Counted from the stretch's first letter, positions 16,316 to 25,241 are shown. The stretch is 64,000 nucleotides of DNA from an uncultured Ruminococcus sp. (GCA_910576995.1 CAJTLC010000012.1:1-64000); one strand, 5' to 3'. The notes: generated by a model from the sequence alone, not told the origin. Translations and numbers: made by a program.

Positions 16316-18142
16316 TCAGGTTAATTTTATTTTGTAAGTCTTCAGCCATGTGTCAAGCTGAATGAAAAAAGCTATCGTCTGCGGCAAATTCATAAGCTGC
16401 CCGTACCACTGGACGTGATCCTCATGAGTGAGCAGCCGTTCAAGTTCCTTTCTCTTTACAAGTTCCGTAAGCGGCGTCGGCTGTGAAATTATATCGCGCA
16501 GCCGCTCCGTGACCGCCTCAAGAAATGCAGGATTATGAGTTTTCGGATATGGACTTTTTTTGCGCTCCAAAACCTTTTCCGGCAGCCAATCTTTCATCGC
16601 CTCACGAAGCAAGCCCTTTTCCCTGCCGTTGTAATCCTTATATTCCCACTTCACATTATACATATATTCGGCAATACGATAGTCGCAGAACGGCACGCGA
16701 ACTTCCAGACCGCTGTACATTGACATTCTGTCCTTGCGCTCCAGAAGATTCTGCATGAACCAGTCAAAATTCAGCTGCGTCATCTCGCGCATACGACGTT
16801 CAAGATCGCTGTCCGTCGGAAGTTTATCCGCATAGTCGGCAGTCCGCCTGTATGCGCCATAAACGAAATCTTCAGGATCGATCACCGATAAATATTCATC
16901 GCACAAAAATTTCTTGCGATATGCCGTACTCTGCGCCCATGGGAAACCGTCGATCATGCGTATATCTTTATCGCGATACCAAGGATAGCCGCCAAATAAT
17001 TCGTCCGCGCATTCTCCCGACAGCGCAACTGTGCCGTATTTCTTTATTTCGCGGCAGAATATCAGCATGGACGAATCCACGTCCGCCATTCCGGGCAATC
17101 CGCGCGCATATACGGCGTCGTCAAGAGCGTTTACAAGTTCGGGAGTATCAATGATCGTCCAGTGATGCTCGCTTCCCAGATATTCAGCCATGCAGCGAAT
17201 ATATTCGGGATCGCTGTTGGGCTGAAAATGGCTTTTCACAAAATATTTGTCATTGTCCTGATAATCCACTGAAAACGTATGAAGAATTTTCCCCTGTTTT
17301 TTTAGTTCAGCCGAGGCAACGGACGATATAAGGCTGGAATCCAGACCGCCCGACAGAAAAGTGCATACGGGAACGTCGGAAACAAGCTGCCGGCGTATGG
17401 AATCAAGAAGAAGCTCCCGAATATGTTCAGACGTCTCCTCAAACGTTTCGTTCAGTTCGTAAGCGCGAAGCCGCCAGTATTCATACAATTTCAGACCGTC
17501 TTCCGAATAATAGCCGCAGCAGCCCGGTTTAACTTCCTTAACACCCTTTATCACGCCGCAGCCTGCCGTTCTTCCCGGAGCAAGCAAAAGAAGCTCCGCC
17601 GCGCCGTTACTGTCAATTTCATGTGGAATTTCAGGATATTCCAGCAATGCGTTAAGTTCCGACGCAAATATCAGCCTGTCTTTGGCTTCATAGTAAAACA
17701 GCGGTTTTACTCCGATTCTGTCGCGTGCAAGGAAAACCTTATGCTCGGATTCATCATATATAGCAAAAGCAAATATTCCATTGAGATAATTAACGCACTT
17801 CTCGCCCCACTTCATATAGCTCAACAACACGACTTCCGTATCGGAGCGCGTTTCAAATTTTACATTTTCACCCAGCTGTTTTCGAATTTCTTCCGTATTG
17901 TAAAGTTCGCCGTTATAAACGATGGTGAATTTTCGTTCGCCCATGCTCAAAGTCATCGGCTGCCGACCGCCCTCGATGTCGATGACCGCTAATCGTGTAT
18001 GAACGAGGGCGGCTTCCGACGACAGAAAAATTCCCCTCTGATCCGGACCTCTCCGCAGCATTGCTTTCTGCATTAGTCCGCATCTGACCAGTTCCCCGCG
18101 CATATCGTTCTTGAAACTGATAACTCCGGCAATTCCGCACAT
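16316..18142 (-). CDS. asnB: Asparagine synthetase (glutamine-hydrolysing)
   Basis: Makes asparagine from aspartate, ATP and glutamine. The protein opens MCGIAGV, so Cys2 becomes the N-terminal nucleophile of the class II glutaminase domain (about 1-190). The synthetase domain follows with PP-loop SGGLDSSL (ATP pyrophosphatase) and ALSGECADELFGGYPWY. At 608 residues it is full length. ATG 18142 follows AAGGAGGAAAG. It is a single-gene unit with its own promoter and terminator. Close AsnB-type homologues modify cell-wall peptides in some Firmicutes, but the general asparagine route is the default reading. Confidence 0.95.
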   Translation of the reverse strand: MCGIAGVISFKNDMRGELVRCGLMQKAMLRRGPDQRGIFLSSEAALVHTRLAVIDIEGGRQPMTLSMGERKFTIVYNGELYNTEEIRKQLGENVKFETRSDTEVVLLSYMKWGEKCVNYLNGIFAFAIYDESEHKVFLARDRIGVKPLFYYEAKDRLIFASELNALLEYPEIPHEIDSNGAAELLLLAPGRTAGCGVIKGVKEVKPGCCGYYSEDGLKLYEYWRLRAYELNETFEETSEHIRELLLDSIRRQLVSDVPVCTFLSGGLDSSLISSVASAELKKQGKILHTFSVDYQDNDKYFVKSHFQPNSDPEYIRCMAEYLGSEHHWTIIDTPELVNALDDAVYARGLPGMADVDSSMLIFCREIKKYGTVALSGECADELFGGYPWYRDKDIRMIDGFPWAQSTAYRKKFLCDEYLSVIDPEDFVYGAYRRTADYADKLPTDSDLERRMREMTQLNFDWFMQNLLERKDRMSMYSGLEVRVPFCDYRIAEYMYNVKWEYKDYNGREKGLLREAMKDWLPEKVLERKKSPYPKTHNPAFLEAVTERLRDIISQPTPLTELVKRKELERLLTHEDHVQWYGQLMNLPQTIAFFIQLDTWLKTYKIKLT

Positions 18143-18178
18143 AATACTTTCCTCCTTATTTGAGAACTTGCTCTAAAT

Positions 18179-18208
18179 ATTATGCATGATCTTACGATAA
18201 TATGACAA
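18179..18208 (-). promoter_or_regulatory. Probable asnB promoter
   Basis: Minus strand TTGTCA (18208-18203), 18-bp spacer, CATAAT (18184-18179), about 20 bp before the ribosome-binding site. Confidence 0.6.
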
Positions 18209-18232
18209 TTTTATTCACGCAGATCTGTTTTA

Positions 18233-18318
18233 GAGCTTGTGTTCATAGGTGGAGTATGCGTATTTTCGAGCATACAAATTGCCGAAAAGACGTGTGCTGA
18301 ACCTATGATCACAAGCTC
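18233..18318. repeat. Family A short mobile repeat, copy A1 (86 bp)
   Basis: Terminal inverted repeats GAGCTTGTG...CACAAGCTC, flanked on both sides by TTA (18230-18232 and 18319-18321), which reads as a 3-bp target-site duplication. The interior shares the ATTTTCGAGCATA and GCCGAAAAGACG motifs with copies A2-A5. It is the shortest copy and looks like an internal deletion. It sits directly against the end of a family B remnant. Confidence 0.85.
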
Positions 18319-18321
18319 TTA

Positions 18322-18341
18322 TAGTCGCCATACTTGAAATC
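18322..18341 (+). repeat. Family B repeat, single-end remnant
   Basis: TAGTCGCCATACTTGAAATC matches the terminal repeat of the paired-end family B copies with one change, preceded by TA. The opposite end is absent. The flanking bases form GATCTGTTTT (18222-18231) and AAAACAGATC (18347-18356), so a rearranged element is likely. Confidence 0.6.
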
Positions 18342-18368
18342 AGAAAAAACAGATCGGCATAAATAAAC

Positions 18369-18397
18369 TTGACATATCATAAGATAAATGTTATAAT
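18369..18397 (+). promoter_or_regulatory. Consensus promoter of the YmdB-type gene
   Basis: TTGACA (18369-18374), 17-bp spacer, TATAAT (18392-18397), followed within 8 bp by AAAGAGGTG. The leader is very short. Confidence 0.85.
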
Positions 18398-18415
18398 TTA
18401 TAAAGAGGTGTTATT

Positions 18416-19186
18416 ATGAAAAGATTACTGTTCATCGGCGACGTTGTGGGTAAGGTCGGGTGCGAATTTCTTGACAGAAAACTCAGAATGCTTAAAAATT
18501 ATTATAAAATCGACATAACGATAGTAAACGGCGAAAATTCCGCTCAGGGTAACGGAATCACGCCTATCTCCGCAAATTCGATATTTCAGGCGGGCGCGGA
18601 CGTTATCACTACGGGAAATCACGCCTTCCGCAGAAAAGAGGCTCGCGAAGTTTTCGAATCCCCATTCGTGATACGCCCTGCCAATTACCCCGAAGGCGGC
18701 GCTTACGGAAAAGGCGTATGCATACTTGATATGGGGATATATTCAATAGCTGTAATAAATCTTATGGGTACTGTTTTTATGGAGCCGCTGGATAATCCGT
18801 TCACAAAAATAGACGAGATTCTCAAGAATATAGACACTCCCAATATTTTCGTTGATTTCCACGCAGAAGCGACTTCCGAGAAAAAGGCGATGGGACATTA
18901 TCTGACAGGAAAGGTCAGCGGAGTTTTCGGAACGCATACTCACGTTCAGACTGCTGATGAAATAATTCTGGGCGAACATACTGCATACATTACAGACGCC
19001 GGAATGACCGGAGCGGAAATTTCATGCCTCGGAGTTTCAATAAGCGAGGTCGTAGAAAAACAGCGTTTTCACACCCCCGTAAGATTTTCAGAAGCTGACG
19101 GACCATGCTTCTTATGCGGCGTATATGTTGAATTTGACGAAAAAGTTGGCAAATCATACAAAATTGAACGGGTAATTATAAGATAA
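18416..19186 (+). CDS. YmdB-type metallophosphoesterase (TIGR00282 family)
   Basis: A binuclear metal phosphodiesterase of the family that includes Bacillus YmdB, a 2',3'-cyclic nucleotide phosphodiesterase affecting biofilm and motility gene expression. Metal-ligand motifs are visible in order: FIGDVVGKVG, NGENSAQGNGIT, TTGNHAF, DFHAEATSEKKAMG and GTHTHVQTADE. At 256 residues it is full length. ATG 18416 follows AAAGAGGTG. In many Firmicutes this gene lies directly upstream of spoVS, and it does here, which supports both calls. Confidence 0.92.
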   Translation: MKRLLFIGDVVGKVGCEFLDRKLRMLKNYYKIDITIVNGENSAQGNGITPISANSIFQAGADVITTGNHAFRRKEAREVFESPFVIRPANYPEGGAYGKGVCILDMGIYSIAVINLMGTVFMEPLDNPFTKIDEILKNIDTPNIFVDFHAEATSEKKAMGHYLTGKVSGVFGTHTHVQTADEIILGEHTAYITDAGMTGAEISCLGVSISEVVEKQRFHTPVRFSEADGPCFLCGVYVEFDEKVGKSYKIERVIIR

Positions 19187-19208
19187 TACACAAATTTTTT
19201 TAAAACGC

Positions 19209-19237
19209 TTGCATTTTTCAATAAAATAATGTATAAT
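19209..19237 (+). promoter_or_regulatory. Promoter of spoVS
   Basis: TTGCAT (19209-19214), 17-bp spacer, TATAAT (19232-19237). The TTGCATTTTTCA start is the same as in the lipoprotein promoter at 30044. Confidence 0.7.
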
Positions 19238-19346
19238 ACAAAGTACAGCTTTTAATAGATACTCGTCTGTTTATTGTTGCTTATTATTATCACTGCGGTT
19301 GCTGAATTTATGCCGCGTGAAAAAAATCTTAATGGAGGATAAGACA

Positions 19347-19607
19347 ATGGAAATTTTAAAAGTTTCAGCAAATTCTAAACCCAACTCCGTCGCAGGAGCA
19401 ATCGCAGGAGTTATCAGAGATCAGAAGGCCGTTGAGGTACAGGCAGTAGGTGCAGGCGCCGCAAACCAAGCTGTAAAAGCGATCGCCATTGCAAGAGGCT
19501 ACCTTGCTCCGATTGGTATTGATCTCATTTGTATTCCTGCTTTCGCCAACATTCAGATCGACGGCGAAGAAAGAACCGCAATGAAGCTTATCTGCGAACA
19601 GCGATAA
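19347..19607 (+). CDS. spoVS: Stage V sporulation protein S
   Basis: A small, highly conserved 86-residue Alba-like protein, named for its effect on spore coat and septation in Bacillus. It starts MEILKVSANSKPNSVAGAIA and includes the near-invariant GAGAANQAVKAIAIARG and DGEERTAMKLICEQR ends. ATG 19347 is picked because TGGAGG lies 8 nt upstream and the conserved N-terminus begins there; an upstream frame would add 16 residues. It has its own promoter and terminator. SpoVS also occurs in non-sporulating bacteria, so it is not proof of spore formation. Confidence 0.96.
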   Translation: MEILKVSANSKPNSVAGAIAGVIRDQKAVEVQAVGAGAANQAVKAIAIARGYLAPIGIDLICIPAFANIQIDGEERTAMKLICEQR

Positions 19608-19629
19608 AGCCCAATATCGGAAAACAAAC

Positions 19630-19657
19630 AAAGGCGGGCATTTTTGTCCGCCTTTTA
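19630..19657 (+). terminator. Terminator after spoVS
   Basis: AAAGGCGG-CA / TG-CCGCCTTT around five T, ending in TTTT. Confidence 0.85.
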
Positions 19658-19673
19658 TGCTCCCCTCTATTCA

Positions 19674-19834
19674 GAGCTTGTGTTCATAGGTTCAGCACAC
19701 GTCTTTTCGGCAAATTTGTATGCTGAACTTCGACAAAAACACTTGAAATACGACAGTATTCCTGCGTGTTTTTTCCTTGTCAGCATACAAATTATGCTTG
19801 AAAATACGTATACTCCACCTATGAACACAAGCTC
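19674..19834. repeat. Family A short mobile repeat, copy A2 (161 bp)
   Basis: Ends GAGCTTGTG and CACAAGCTC with flanking TCA on each side (19671-19673 and 19835-19837). The whole element folds into a long hairpin with the tip ATACGACAGTAT. The CTTTTCGGCAAATTTGTATGC arm carries the motif conserved in all copies. Confidence 0.9.
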
Positions 19835-19956
19835 TCAAATCTCTGATTTCAACAAGCAGACGGCTTACGGCAGTAAGCCGGATTCGTTTTGAAACAGAGG
19901 CGAATATAAATTTCAGAAATATGTTATATAGAGGGAGGTCTATTAGGAGTTACAGT

Positions 19957-20877
19957 ATGAATATTGAAGTCAACAGAATAAATCAAAGCGTAGAAAATAA
20001 TACGAACGGATTTATCAGCGCAGTCAATGAAGAATATTTTTATCATATAACAAAAATTGCAGAGGAAATCGTCGAAAACAAGGATGAAAAGCCAGTTATC
20101 CTGCTTGCCGGACCGTCCGGTTCGGGAAAAACCACAACTGCCCTTATGATCGCCGAAATCCTTGGAAACATCGGCTGTCCGACTCATACGCTGTCAATGG
20201 ATAATTATTTCAAATCTCTTACCAAAGAAGAACGCGAACTTTCTGCATTCGGAAAAGTTGATCTGGAATCCCCTAACCGCATTGATACAGAACTTCTGAA
20301 TCGGCAGATCGAAGATATTGAGGAATTCCGCGCCGTCGACGTTCCGAAATACGATTTTGCATCTTCCGAGCGACGCGGCATCAAGCTTAATTTGCAGCGA
20401 AAGGCAGGAGAATTGGTAATATTTGAGGGAATTCACGCTCTAAACCCCGATGTCATAACCGTTCCGGACAGCCGCATATGCAAGCTTTACGTCAGCGTCA
20501 GAACGCGTATAACCTGCGGAGACATAATTCTTCATCCCTCAAAAATCCGCCTTATGCGCCGCATGATCAGAGACAGGAATTTCCGCAAAAGATCGCTTAG
20601 GGAAACTATGAATATGTTTCGCAGCGTAGAGGAAGGCGAAAACAAATATATCATGCCATATAAATATCGTTCCGACTATGATATTGATACCTTTATGGCT
20701 TATGAAATGAACGTTTACCGCGAAAGTCTGATGAATGATCTGCATGAAATGGCAGATATTTCGGAATTGGCGGACGTTACGGAGGTAATGGAGAATCTGC
20801 TTCCCGTAAGTATCGAAAATGTCCCCCGAAACTCGCTTATAAGAGAATTTTTGGGCAAAGGAGAATTCAAATATTGA
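19957..20877 (+). CDS. Uridine kinase-like P-loop nucleoside kinase
   Basis: A 306-residue kinase of the uridine/phosphoribulokinase family. Walker A GPSGSGKTTTALM lies near residue 47, with a SMDNYFKSLT substrate loop (Asp-Asn-Tyr-Phe is typical of uridine kinases), FEGIHALNP for Walker B and a lid-like RMIRDRNFRKRS segment. Many clostridial relatives are near 550 residues and carry an N-terminal TGS/threonyl-tRNA-synthetase-like part; this one lacks it. ATG 19957 follows TTAGGAGTTACAG; an upstream start would add 12 residues. The next gene begins 20 bp downstream. The exact nucleoside substrate is not decided by sequence. Confidence 0.88.
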   Translation: MNIEVNRINQSVENNTNGFISAVNEEYFYHITKIAEEIVENKDEKPVILLAGPSGSGKTTTALMIAEILGNIGCPTHTLSMDNYFKSLTKEERELSAFGKVDLESPNRIDTELLNRQIEDIEEFRAVDVPKYDFASSERRGIKLNLQRKAGELVIFEGIHALNPDVITVPDSRICKLYVSVRTRITCGDIILHPSKIRLMRRMIRDRNFRKRSLRETMNMFRSVEEGENKYIMPYKYRSDYDIDTFMAYEMNVYRESLMNDLHEMADISELADVTEVMENLLPVSIENVPRNSLIREFLGKGEFKY

Positions 20878-20897
20878 TTTGAATAAGAATTGTCGAA

Positions 20898-21452
20898 ATG
20901 AGTAATGAGGATATCGAGTACATTCAGCCGAATCAGATCGGAAATCTGGAACTTTCCGAAGAGGAAAAAATAATTATTAACAAAACCGAGAAAAAATATA
21001 TCAAGGATATTTATGGGCTTATCATTGCCGCTATAGTACTTATAATCGGCATATTAATGGCGAAATTTGAAATTAATACGCAGTCAGAGATCGGCGAAAC
21101 GGCAATAACCTTTATTGTAACGCCAATTATATGGATCGCTTCAATATTATTTTTGAAGCGCAATATAAAATATACCGCGGCTGCCCGTGGGATAATCGTC
21201 AGCAAAGACGCAATTACGCAGAAAGTCGTCGCCAATAGGAAATACACATACAGGCGATATTTTGCAGAACCTCCGCATACCGATAAGCCTACAGTTGAGC
21301 AGGAATTCTATTATCTTACAGTTAAGCTCATGGACGGAAGATACGTCCGCTATGTTAATTGCCTGAAAGAGGATTTCGACGCGCTTTTTAATGGCGATAT
21401 TATTTTGGTTGTGTGCTATGGTTTCAATGAAATAAAAGGATATATAGTATAA
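20898..21452 (+). CDS. Hypothetical two-helix membrane protein (184 aa)
   Basis: Not recognised. An acidic N-terminal 30 residues precede two adjacent hydrophobic helices (about 40-58 and 66-85), then a 95-residue cytosolic or surface domain rich in Tyr and Arg (KYTYRRYFAEPP, KLMDGRYVRYVNC). It starts 20 bp after the kinase and ends inside a terminator hairpin, so the two genes form one unit. There is no strong ribosome-binding site before ATG 20898, suggesting coupling to the kinase. Confidence 0.75.
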   Translation: MSNEDIEYIQPNQIGNLELSEEEKIIINKTEKKYIKDIYGLIIAAIVLIIGILMAKFEINTQSEIGETAITFIVTPIIWIASILFLKRNIKYTAAARGIIVSKDAITQKVVANRKYTYRRYFAEPPHTDKPTVEQEFYYLTVKLMDGRYVRYVNCLKEDFDALFNGDIILVVCYGFNEIKGYIV

Positions 21453-21480
21453 AAAGGGACTGCGAAAAGTCCCTTTTTTG
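21452..21480 (+). terminator. Terminator after the kinase/membrane-protein pair
   Basis: AAAAGGGACT-GCGAAA-AGTCCCTTTTTT, directly at the stop codon. The 80 bp after it (21485-21560) hold AATATTGGGAT, a motif of family C, and a second small CGCTCT/AGAGCG hairpin with T run. Confidence 0.9.
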
Positions 21481-21560
21481 TTAAATATTGGGATGCCAAA
21501 GAGGCAAATCCCTGCATATAGCCGTAAAATCGCTCTGTAAGAGAGAGCGTTCCTTTTTTG

Positions 21561-22097
21561 TTATAATTTTAATTTTTTCTTGAATCCCACTTTATCAAGC
21601 AAAAGCGATACGGATACAAAAAGCAGTCCGCTTGCCAATACCTGTACGCAATATGCAGGAGTTTGTGAAAATGCCGCCGAAATAGCCGCAGCCGAAAATC
21701 CTTTTGCCATTACGATTCCCTCGTAAAGGCTGTATCCAACAACGCATAGTACAAGCGATGGTATAATTCCAAGAATGTTTCGCAGCGAAAGTATTTTTTC
21801 GCCCTTATTAGTAAAGAATAATGCCGTTATCGCTTTAATTACAATAGTCGCAGGCATCCATATCAAAAATCCTGAAAGCCCGTCTGAAAGCGCTCCGCCT
21901 ATCGCGCCTGCCGCCATCGCGTAAGGAGTTGGCAGAATACACGCCGCAATGTAGATAAGTCCGTCGCCGGCATGAGTGTAGCCCGCTCCCGTGGGAATGT
22001 GCAGATATGCGGTAAATACGTAGATAAGGGCAGCAAAAAGTCCTGCCGCTGTAAGTCTGCGGATTTTCAGCATACTTAATGATTTCGTTTCAGACAT
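21561..22097 (-). CDS. ECF transporter S component
   Basis: The substrate-binding membrane subunit of a group II energy-coupling-factor vitamin transporter. About six hydrophobic helices span 178 residues. The LRRLTAAGLFAALIYV-like start (KIRRLTAAGLFAALIYVFTA) and HIPTGAGYTHAGDGLIY loop fit S components of the TIGR04002-like group, whose substrate I cannot name. ATG 22097 follows AAAGGGGTTTTACC; an upstream start would add 14 residues. It is monocistronic and would share the energising module encoded by ecfA1-ecfA2-ecfT 20 kb away, as group II S components do. Confidence 0.85.
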   Translation of the reverse strand: MSETKSLSMLKIRRLTAAGLFAALIYVFTAYLHIPTGAGYTHAGDGLIYIAACILPTPYAMAAGAIGGALSDGLSGFLIWMPATIVIKAITALFFTNKGEKILSLRNILGIIPSLVLCVVGYSLYEGIVMAKGFSAAAISAAFSQTPAYCVQVLASGLLFVSVSLLLDKVGFKKKLKL

Positions 22098-22127
22098 GGT
22101 AAAACCCCTTTCGATTAATTTCGATTC

Positions 22128-22156
22128 ATTATAGCACACTTTTTTCGATTTATCAA
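22128..22156 (-). promoter_or_regulatory. Promoter of the ECF S component gene
   Basis: Minus strand TTGATA (22156-22151), 17-bp spacer, TATAAT (22133-22128). TTCGATT recurs three times around it (near 22110, 22120, 22145), a possible regulator site. Confidence 0.7.
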
Positions 22157-22217
22157 GATTAAAATAATATAAAGCTTATGAAATTTATGCGAATTTTTTG
22201 TTTATGTTTGATTTTCT

Positions 22218-22262
22218 ATTGCTACCCCAAATAACTCTTGAAGAACTATTTGGGGGAGCAAT
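22218..22262. terminator. Hairpin behind the XRE regulator gene
   Basis: ATTGCTACCCCAAATA pairs with TATTTGGGGGAGCAAT with one bulge around a 13-base loop, touching the XRE stop. The minus strand lacks a clean U tract, so it may be a weak terminator or an operator for the S component gene. Confidence 0.5.
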
Positions 22263-22263
22263 A

Positions 22264-22479
22264 TTATTTATTTATACTTTTTATATTTGTACGTCCTAAA
22301 ATATAATCAGTGGAAACGTTGTAAAAATCGGCAAGAGTGATAAGATGCTCTATCGGAATTGTCTGGAATCCACGCTCATAGCGTGAATATACCGTTTGCT
22401 TTATATTCAGTATCTCCGCAACTTGCGTCTGATTCATATCCATATCCTCACGCAAATCCCTTAGTCTTTGAAAATACAC
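22264..22479 (-). CDS. Small XRE-family DNA-binding regulator (71 aa)
   Basis: A single helix-turn-helix repressor-like protein: RLRDLREDMDMNQTQVAEIL then QTVYSRYERGFQTIPIEHL, the HTH_3 core, ending in DYILGRTN, which is common in small XRE proteins. I chose the GTG at 22479 (MYFQRLRDLRED is a frequent family start) with TTGGAG 9 nt upstream; starts at 22488 or 22494 would put the start inside or beside that site. Its targets are unknown. It sits alone next to a gene remnant. Confidence 0.85.
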   Translation of the reverse strand: MYFQRLRDLREDMDMNQTQVAEILNIKQTVYSRYERGFQTIPIEHLITLADFYNVSTDYILGRTNIKSINK

Positions 22480-22549
22480 AAAAATCATCTCCAATATATG
22501 TAAAATATGCCGATTTTTTTTAAAAAACTATCCGACATATTGACTTTAA

Positions 22550-22729
22550 CATATTTTATGCTTTGAAGAAGGTGAAAATGACAGTGAATCACATTACGAC
22601 TTTAAATTTTACGGAACATGGAGCAAAAGTGACCATTACGGTAAATTAGTCGACGACGGCAAATTTTATGTCACTATTAAAGTTCCCGCCGACGGAGGAA
22701 ACTTCTTCGCTATGGCGTATTTAGGTTAA
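22550..22729 (+). pseudogene. 3' remnant of an unidentified gene
   Basis: A 59-codon open stretch with coding-like composition (DFKFYGTWSKSDHYGKLVDD, then KFYVTIKVPADGGNFFAMAY and a stop) but no usable start codon; an in-frame stop lies just upstream. It ends 8 bp before a strong terminator, as a real gene would. The likely explanation is deletion of the 5' part of a gene. I do not recognise the family. Confidence 0.5.
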
Positions 22730-22737
22730 TAAAATTA

Positions 22738-22768
22738 AGGACTGATTCAAACGAATCAGTCCTCTATT
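22738..22768. terminator. Bidirectional terminator between remnant and cellobiose phosphorylase
   Basis: AGGACTGATTC-AAAC-GAATCAGTCCT, a perfect 11-bp stem with T-rich sequence on both sides. It serves cellobiose phosphorylase on the minus strand and the remnant on the plus strand. Confidence 0.85.
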
Positions 22769-22784
22769 TTTATATTAAGGCATA

Positions 22785-25241
22785 TCAACCCATTACAACT
22801 TCAACTTCGTGAACGCCGCCGTCGCAAACCGGGATAACATTTCCGTCAACAGCCTTGCCGTCAACAGTCATGCTTGCTACGCCCTTGCAAACGTGGTTGG
22901 GGTTCTTGATAGTGATATTGTATTCAGCTCCGCGGAACCTTCTTGTTGCGGTGAAGCCGTCCCACTCGTGAGGAATGGAAGGATCAACCTTAAGACCGTC
23001 CCAATCGGCAGCGATTCCGAGAATGTACTGCGAAATAGCAACCATGTTCCATGCGGCAGTACCTGTAAGCCATGAGTTCTTGCCCTCGCCGAAACGTGAA
23101 GCGTCCTTACCTGCGATCATCTGACCGTATACATAAGGCTCGGTCTTGTGCAGCTCGGAGATCTCCTCGTTGAACGCGGGAGCGATCTTGCTGTAATACT
23201 CGAAAGCCTTATCGCCGCGTCCTGCATAAGCCTCGGCGCAGATTATCCATGCATTGTTATGCGTGAAGATACCTGCATTTTCCTTGTAACCGCCAGGATA
23301 CGTGGAAATTTCGCCGTACTGGATATAGTACTTCGAAAAAGCAGGGTTGTTGAGAACGAGACCATACTGCGTATTGAGGTACTTATCGATAGCGTTGAGA
23401 GTCTTGATGTCAGCGCCCTCTTCCTTACCGATCTCGGACATAACTGCAAATCCCTGAGGCTCGATGAAGATCTTGCCTTCTTCGCATTCCTTCGAACCCA
23501 TTTTTGCGCCTGTTGAATCGTAAGCGCGCAGGAACCAGTCGCCGTCGAATGCGGATTCCATAACGTTCTTCTTCATCTTGTCAATTTCAGCCTGAGCCGC
23601 GGCAGCTTCGTCGTCCTTGCCGAGATGCTTGAGAATAGCAACATAGTTCGGACCTGCATATGTAAAGAGCGTTGCAACCATTACGGATTCAGCGATCTTA
23701 GAGTAACCGCCCTCGGCAGCAAACTTCGGATTCGTATACGTCTGGAAGCTTTCACCGGGAGTATCGGAATAGCATGAAAGGTTGATACAGTCGTTCCAGT
23801 CAGCGCGCATTGCAAGAGGCAGACCATGAGGACCGAGATTGTTAACGATTTTATAGAAAGAAACTTTCAGGTGATCGAGCATGGGCTTAGCCTTGGACTC
23901 GTCGTTATCGTAAGGAACCATCTCATCGAGGAGCGACCAGTCGCCTGTCTCTCTGATGTATGCGGATACAGAGAGGATCATCCAGAGCGGATCGTCGGAG
24001 AAGTCGCCGCCGATATCGGAGTTGCCCTTCTTCGTGAGAGGCTGATACTGGTGATAGCAGCCGCCGTCCTCAAGCTGAGTGGAAGCGATGTCAATAATGC
24101 GCTCTCTTGCTCTGTCAGGAATCTGATGAACGAAGCCGAGGATATCCTGATTGGAATCGCGGAAGCCCATGCCGCGTCCGATACCGCTCTCGAAGTAGGA
24201 AGCGGAACGCGAAAGGTTAAACGTTACCATGCACTGATACTGGTTCCAGATATTAACCATGCGGTCAACCTTATCGTCGGGAGTATCAACGCTGATTATT
24301 CCGAGCAGCTCGTCCCATGTAGCTTTCAGTTCGGCAAGACCTGCCGCAACCTTTTCGGGAGTATTGTACTTGTCGATCATTTCGAGAGCCTTTACTTTAT
24401 TAATAGTAACGCCGTCAGCCTCGAATTTCTGATCGGCAGGCATTTCAACATAGCCGAGAACGAAAATGAGCGTCTTGGATTCGCCGGGAGCGAGAGTGAT
24501 CTTCTTATAATGAGAAGCGATAGGCGACCAGCCGTCAGCAAACGAATTATTCGCCGCGCCTGCTTCAACAGCCTGCGGATTGTGGAATCCGTTGTAGAGA
24601 CCGATGAAAGAATCTCTGTCGGTATCGTAGCCGTCGATCTCGTCGTTTACAGTATAGAATGCGAAGTGATCGCGTCTGTCTCTGTATTCGGTCTTGTGGT
24701 AGATAGTAGAACCGACTACCTCAACACGGCCGGTGGAGAAGTTTCTCTGGAAATTCGTGCAGTCATCCTGAGCGTCCCAGAGACACCATTCTGCAAACGA
24801 GAACAGCGAGAAAGTTTTAGCTTCCGAACCCTCGTTAGTGAGGATAAGCTGCTGAACTTCGCCGTCGTAATTCTGCGGAACGAAGAAAGTTACTTCAGCT
24901 TTAAGGTCATTTTTCTTACCTGTGATAACGGTATAGCCCATACCGTGACGGCATTCGTAGGAATCAAGCTCCGTCTTTACAGGCGACCAGCCGGGATTCC
25001 ATACAGTTCCGTTGTCATTGATATAGAAATAACGTCCGCCCATATCTATCGGGACGTTGTTGTAACGATAACGTGTGATTCTTCTGAGACGAGCGTCCTT
25101 ATAGAAAGAATAGCCGCCTGCCGTGTTGGAAATCAGCGAAAAGAAGCCCTGCGTTCCGAGATAGTTGATCCATGGATAGGGCGTTTTCGGGGTATTTATA
25201 ACATATTCCCTTTTCGCGTCGTCAAAATATCCGAACTTCAT
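22785..25241 (-). CDS. Cellobiose phosphorylase (GH94)
   Basis: A cytoplasmic enzyme that phosphorolyses cellobiose to glucose-1-phosphate and glucose, saving ATP during cellulose use. At 818 residues it has the GH94 layout: an N-terminal beta-sandwich (MKFGYFDDAKREYVINTPKT to about 280), a linker helix region, the (alpha/alpha)6 barrel and a C-terminal beta-sheet. The catalytic acid lies in RADWND (481-484). The SSIGRGMGFRDSNQD-like segment (ESGIGRGMGFRDSNQD) and GGDFSDDPLW carry substrate- and phosphate-site residues. The start follows AAAGGAGAAG. The protein is full length with no sign of damage. It pairs functionally with the epimerase-like gene upstream and the secreted endoglucanase at 55.8 kb. 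Confidence 0.95.
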   Translation of the reverse strand: MKFGYFDDAKREYVINTPKTPYPWINYLGTQGFFSLISNTAGGYSFYKDARLRRITRYRYNNVPIDMGGRYFYINDNGTVWNPGWSPVKTELDSYECRHGMGYTVITGKKNDLKAEVTFFVPQNYDGEVQQLILTNEGSEAKTFSLFSFAEWCLWDAQDDCTNFQRNFSTGRVEVVGSTIYHKTEYRDRRDHFAFYTVNDEIDGYDTDRDSFIGLYNGFHNPQAVEAGAANNSFADGWSPIASHYKKITLAPGESKTLIFVLGYVEMPADQKFEADGVTINKVKALEMIDKYNTPEKVAAGLAELKATWDELLGIISVDTPDDKVDRMVNIWNQYQCMVTFNLSRSASYFESGIGRGMGFRDSNQDILGFVHQIPDRARERIIDIASTQLEDGGCYHQYQPLTKKGNSDIGGDFSDDPLWMILSVSAYIRETGDWSLLDEMVPYDNDESKAKPMLDHLKVSFYKIVNNLGPHGLPLAMRADWNDCINLSCYSDTPGESFQTYTNPKFAAEGGYSKIAESVMVATLFTYAGPNYVAILKHLGKDDEAAAAQAEIDKMKKNVMESAFDGDWFLRAYDSTGAKMGSKECEEGKIFIEPQGFAVMSEIGKEEGADIKTLNAIDKYLNTQYGLVLNNPAFSKYYIQYGEISTYPGGYKENAGIFTHNNAWIICAEAYAGRGDKAFEYYSKIAPAFNEEISELHKTEPYVYGQMIAGKDASRFGEGKNSWLTGTAAWNMVAISQYILGIAADWDGLKVDPSIPHEWDGFTATRRFRGAEYNITIKNPNHVCKGVASMTVDGKAVDGNVIPVCDGGVHEVEVVMG

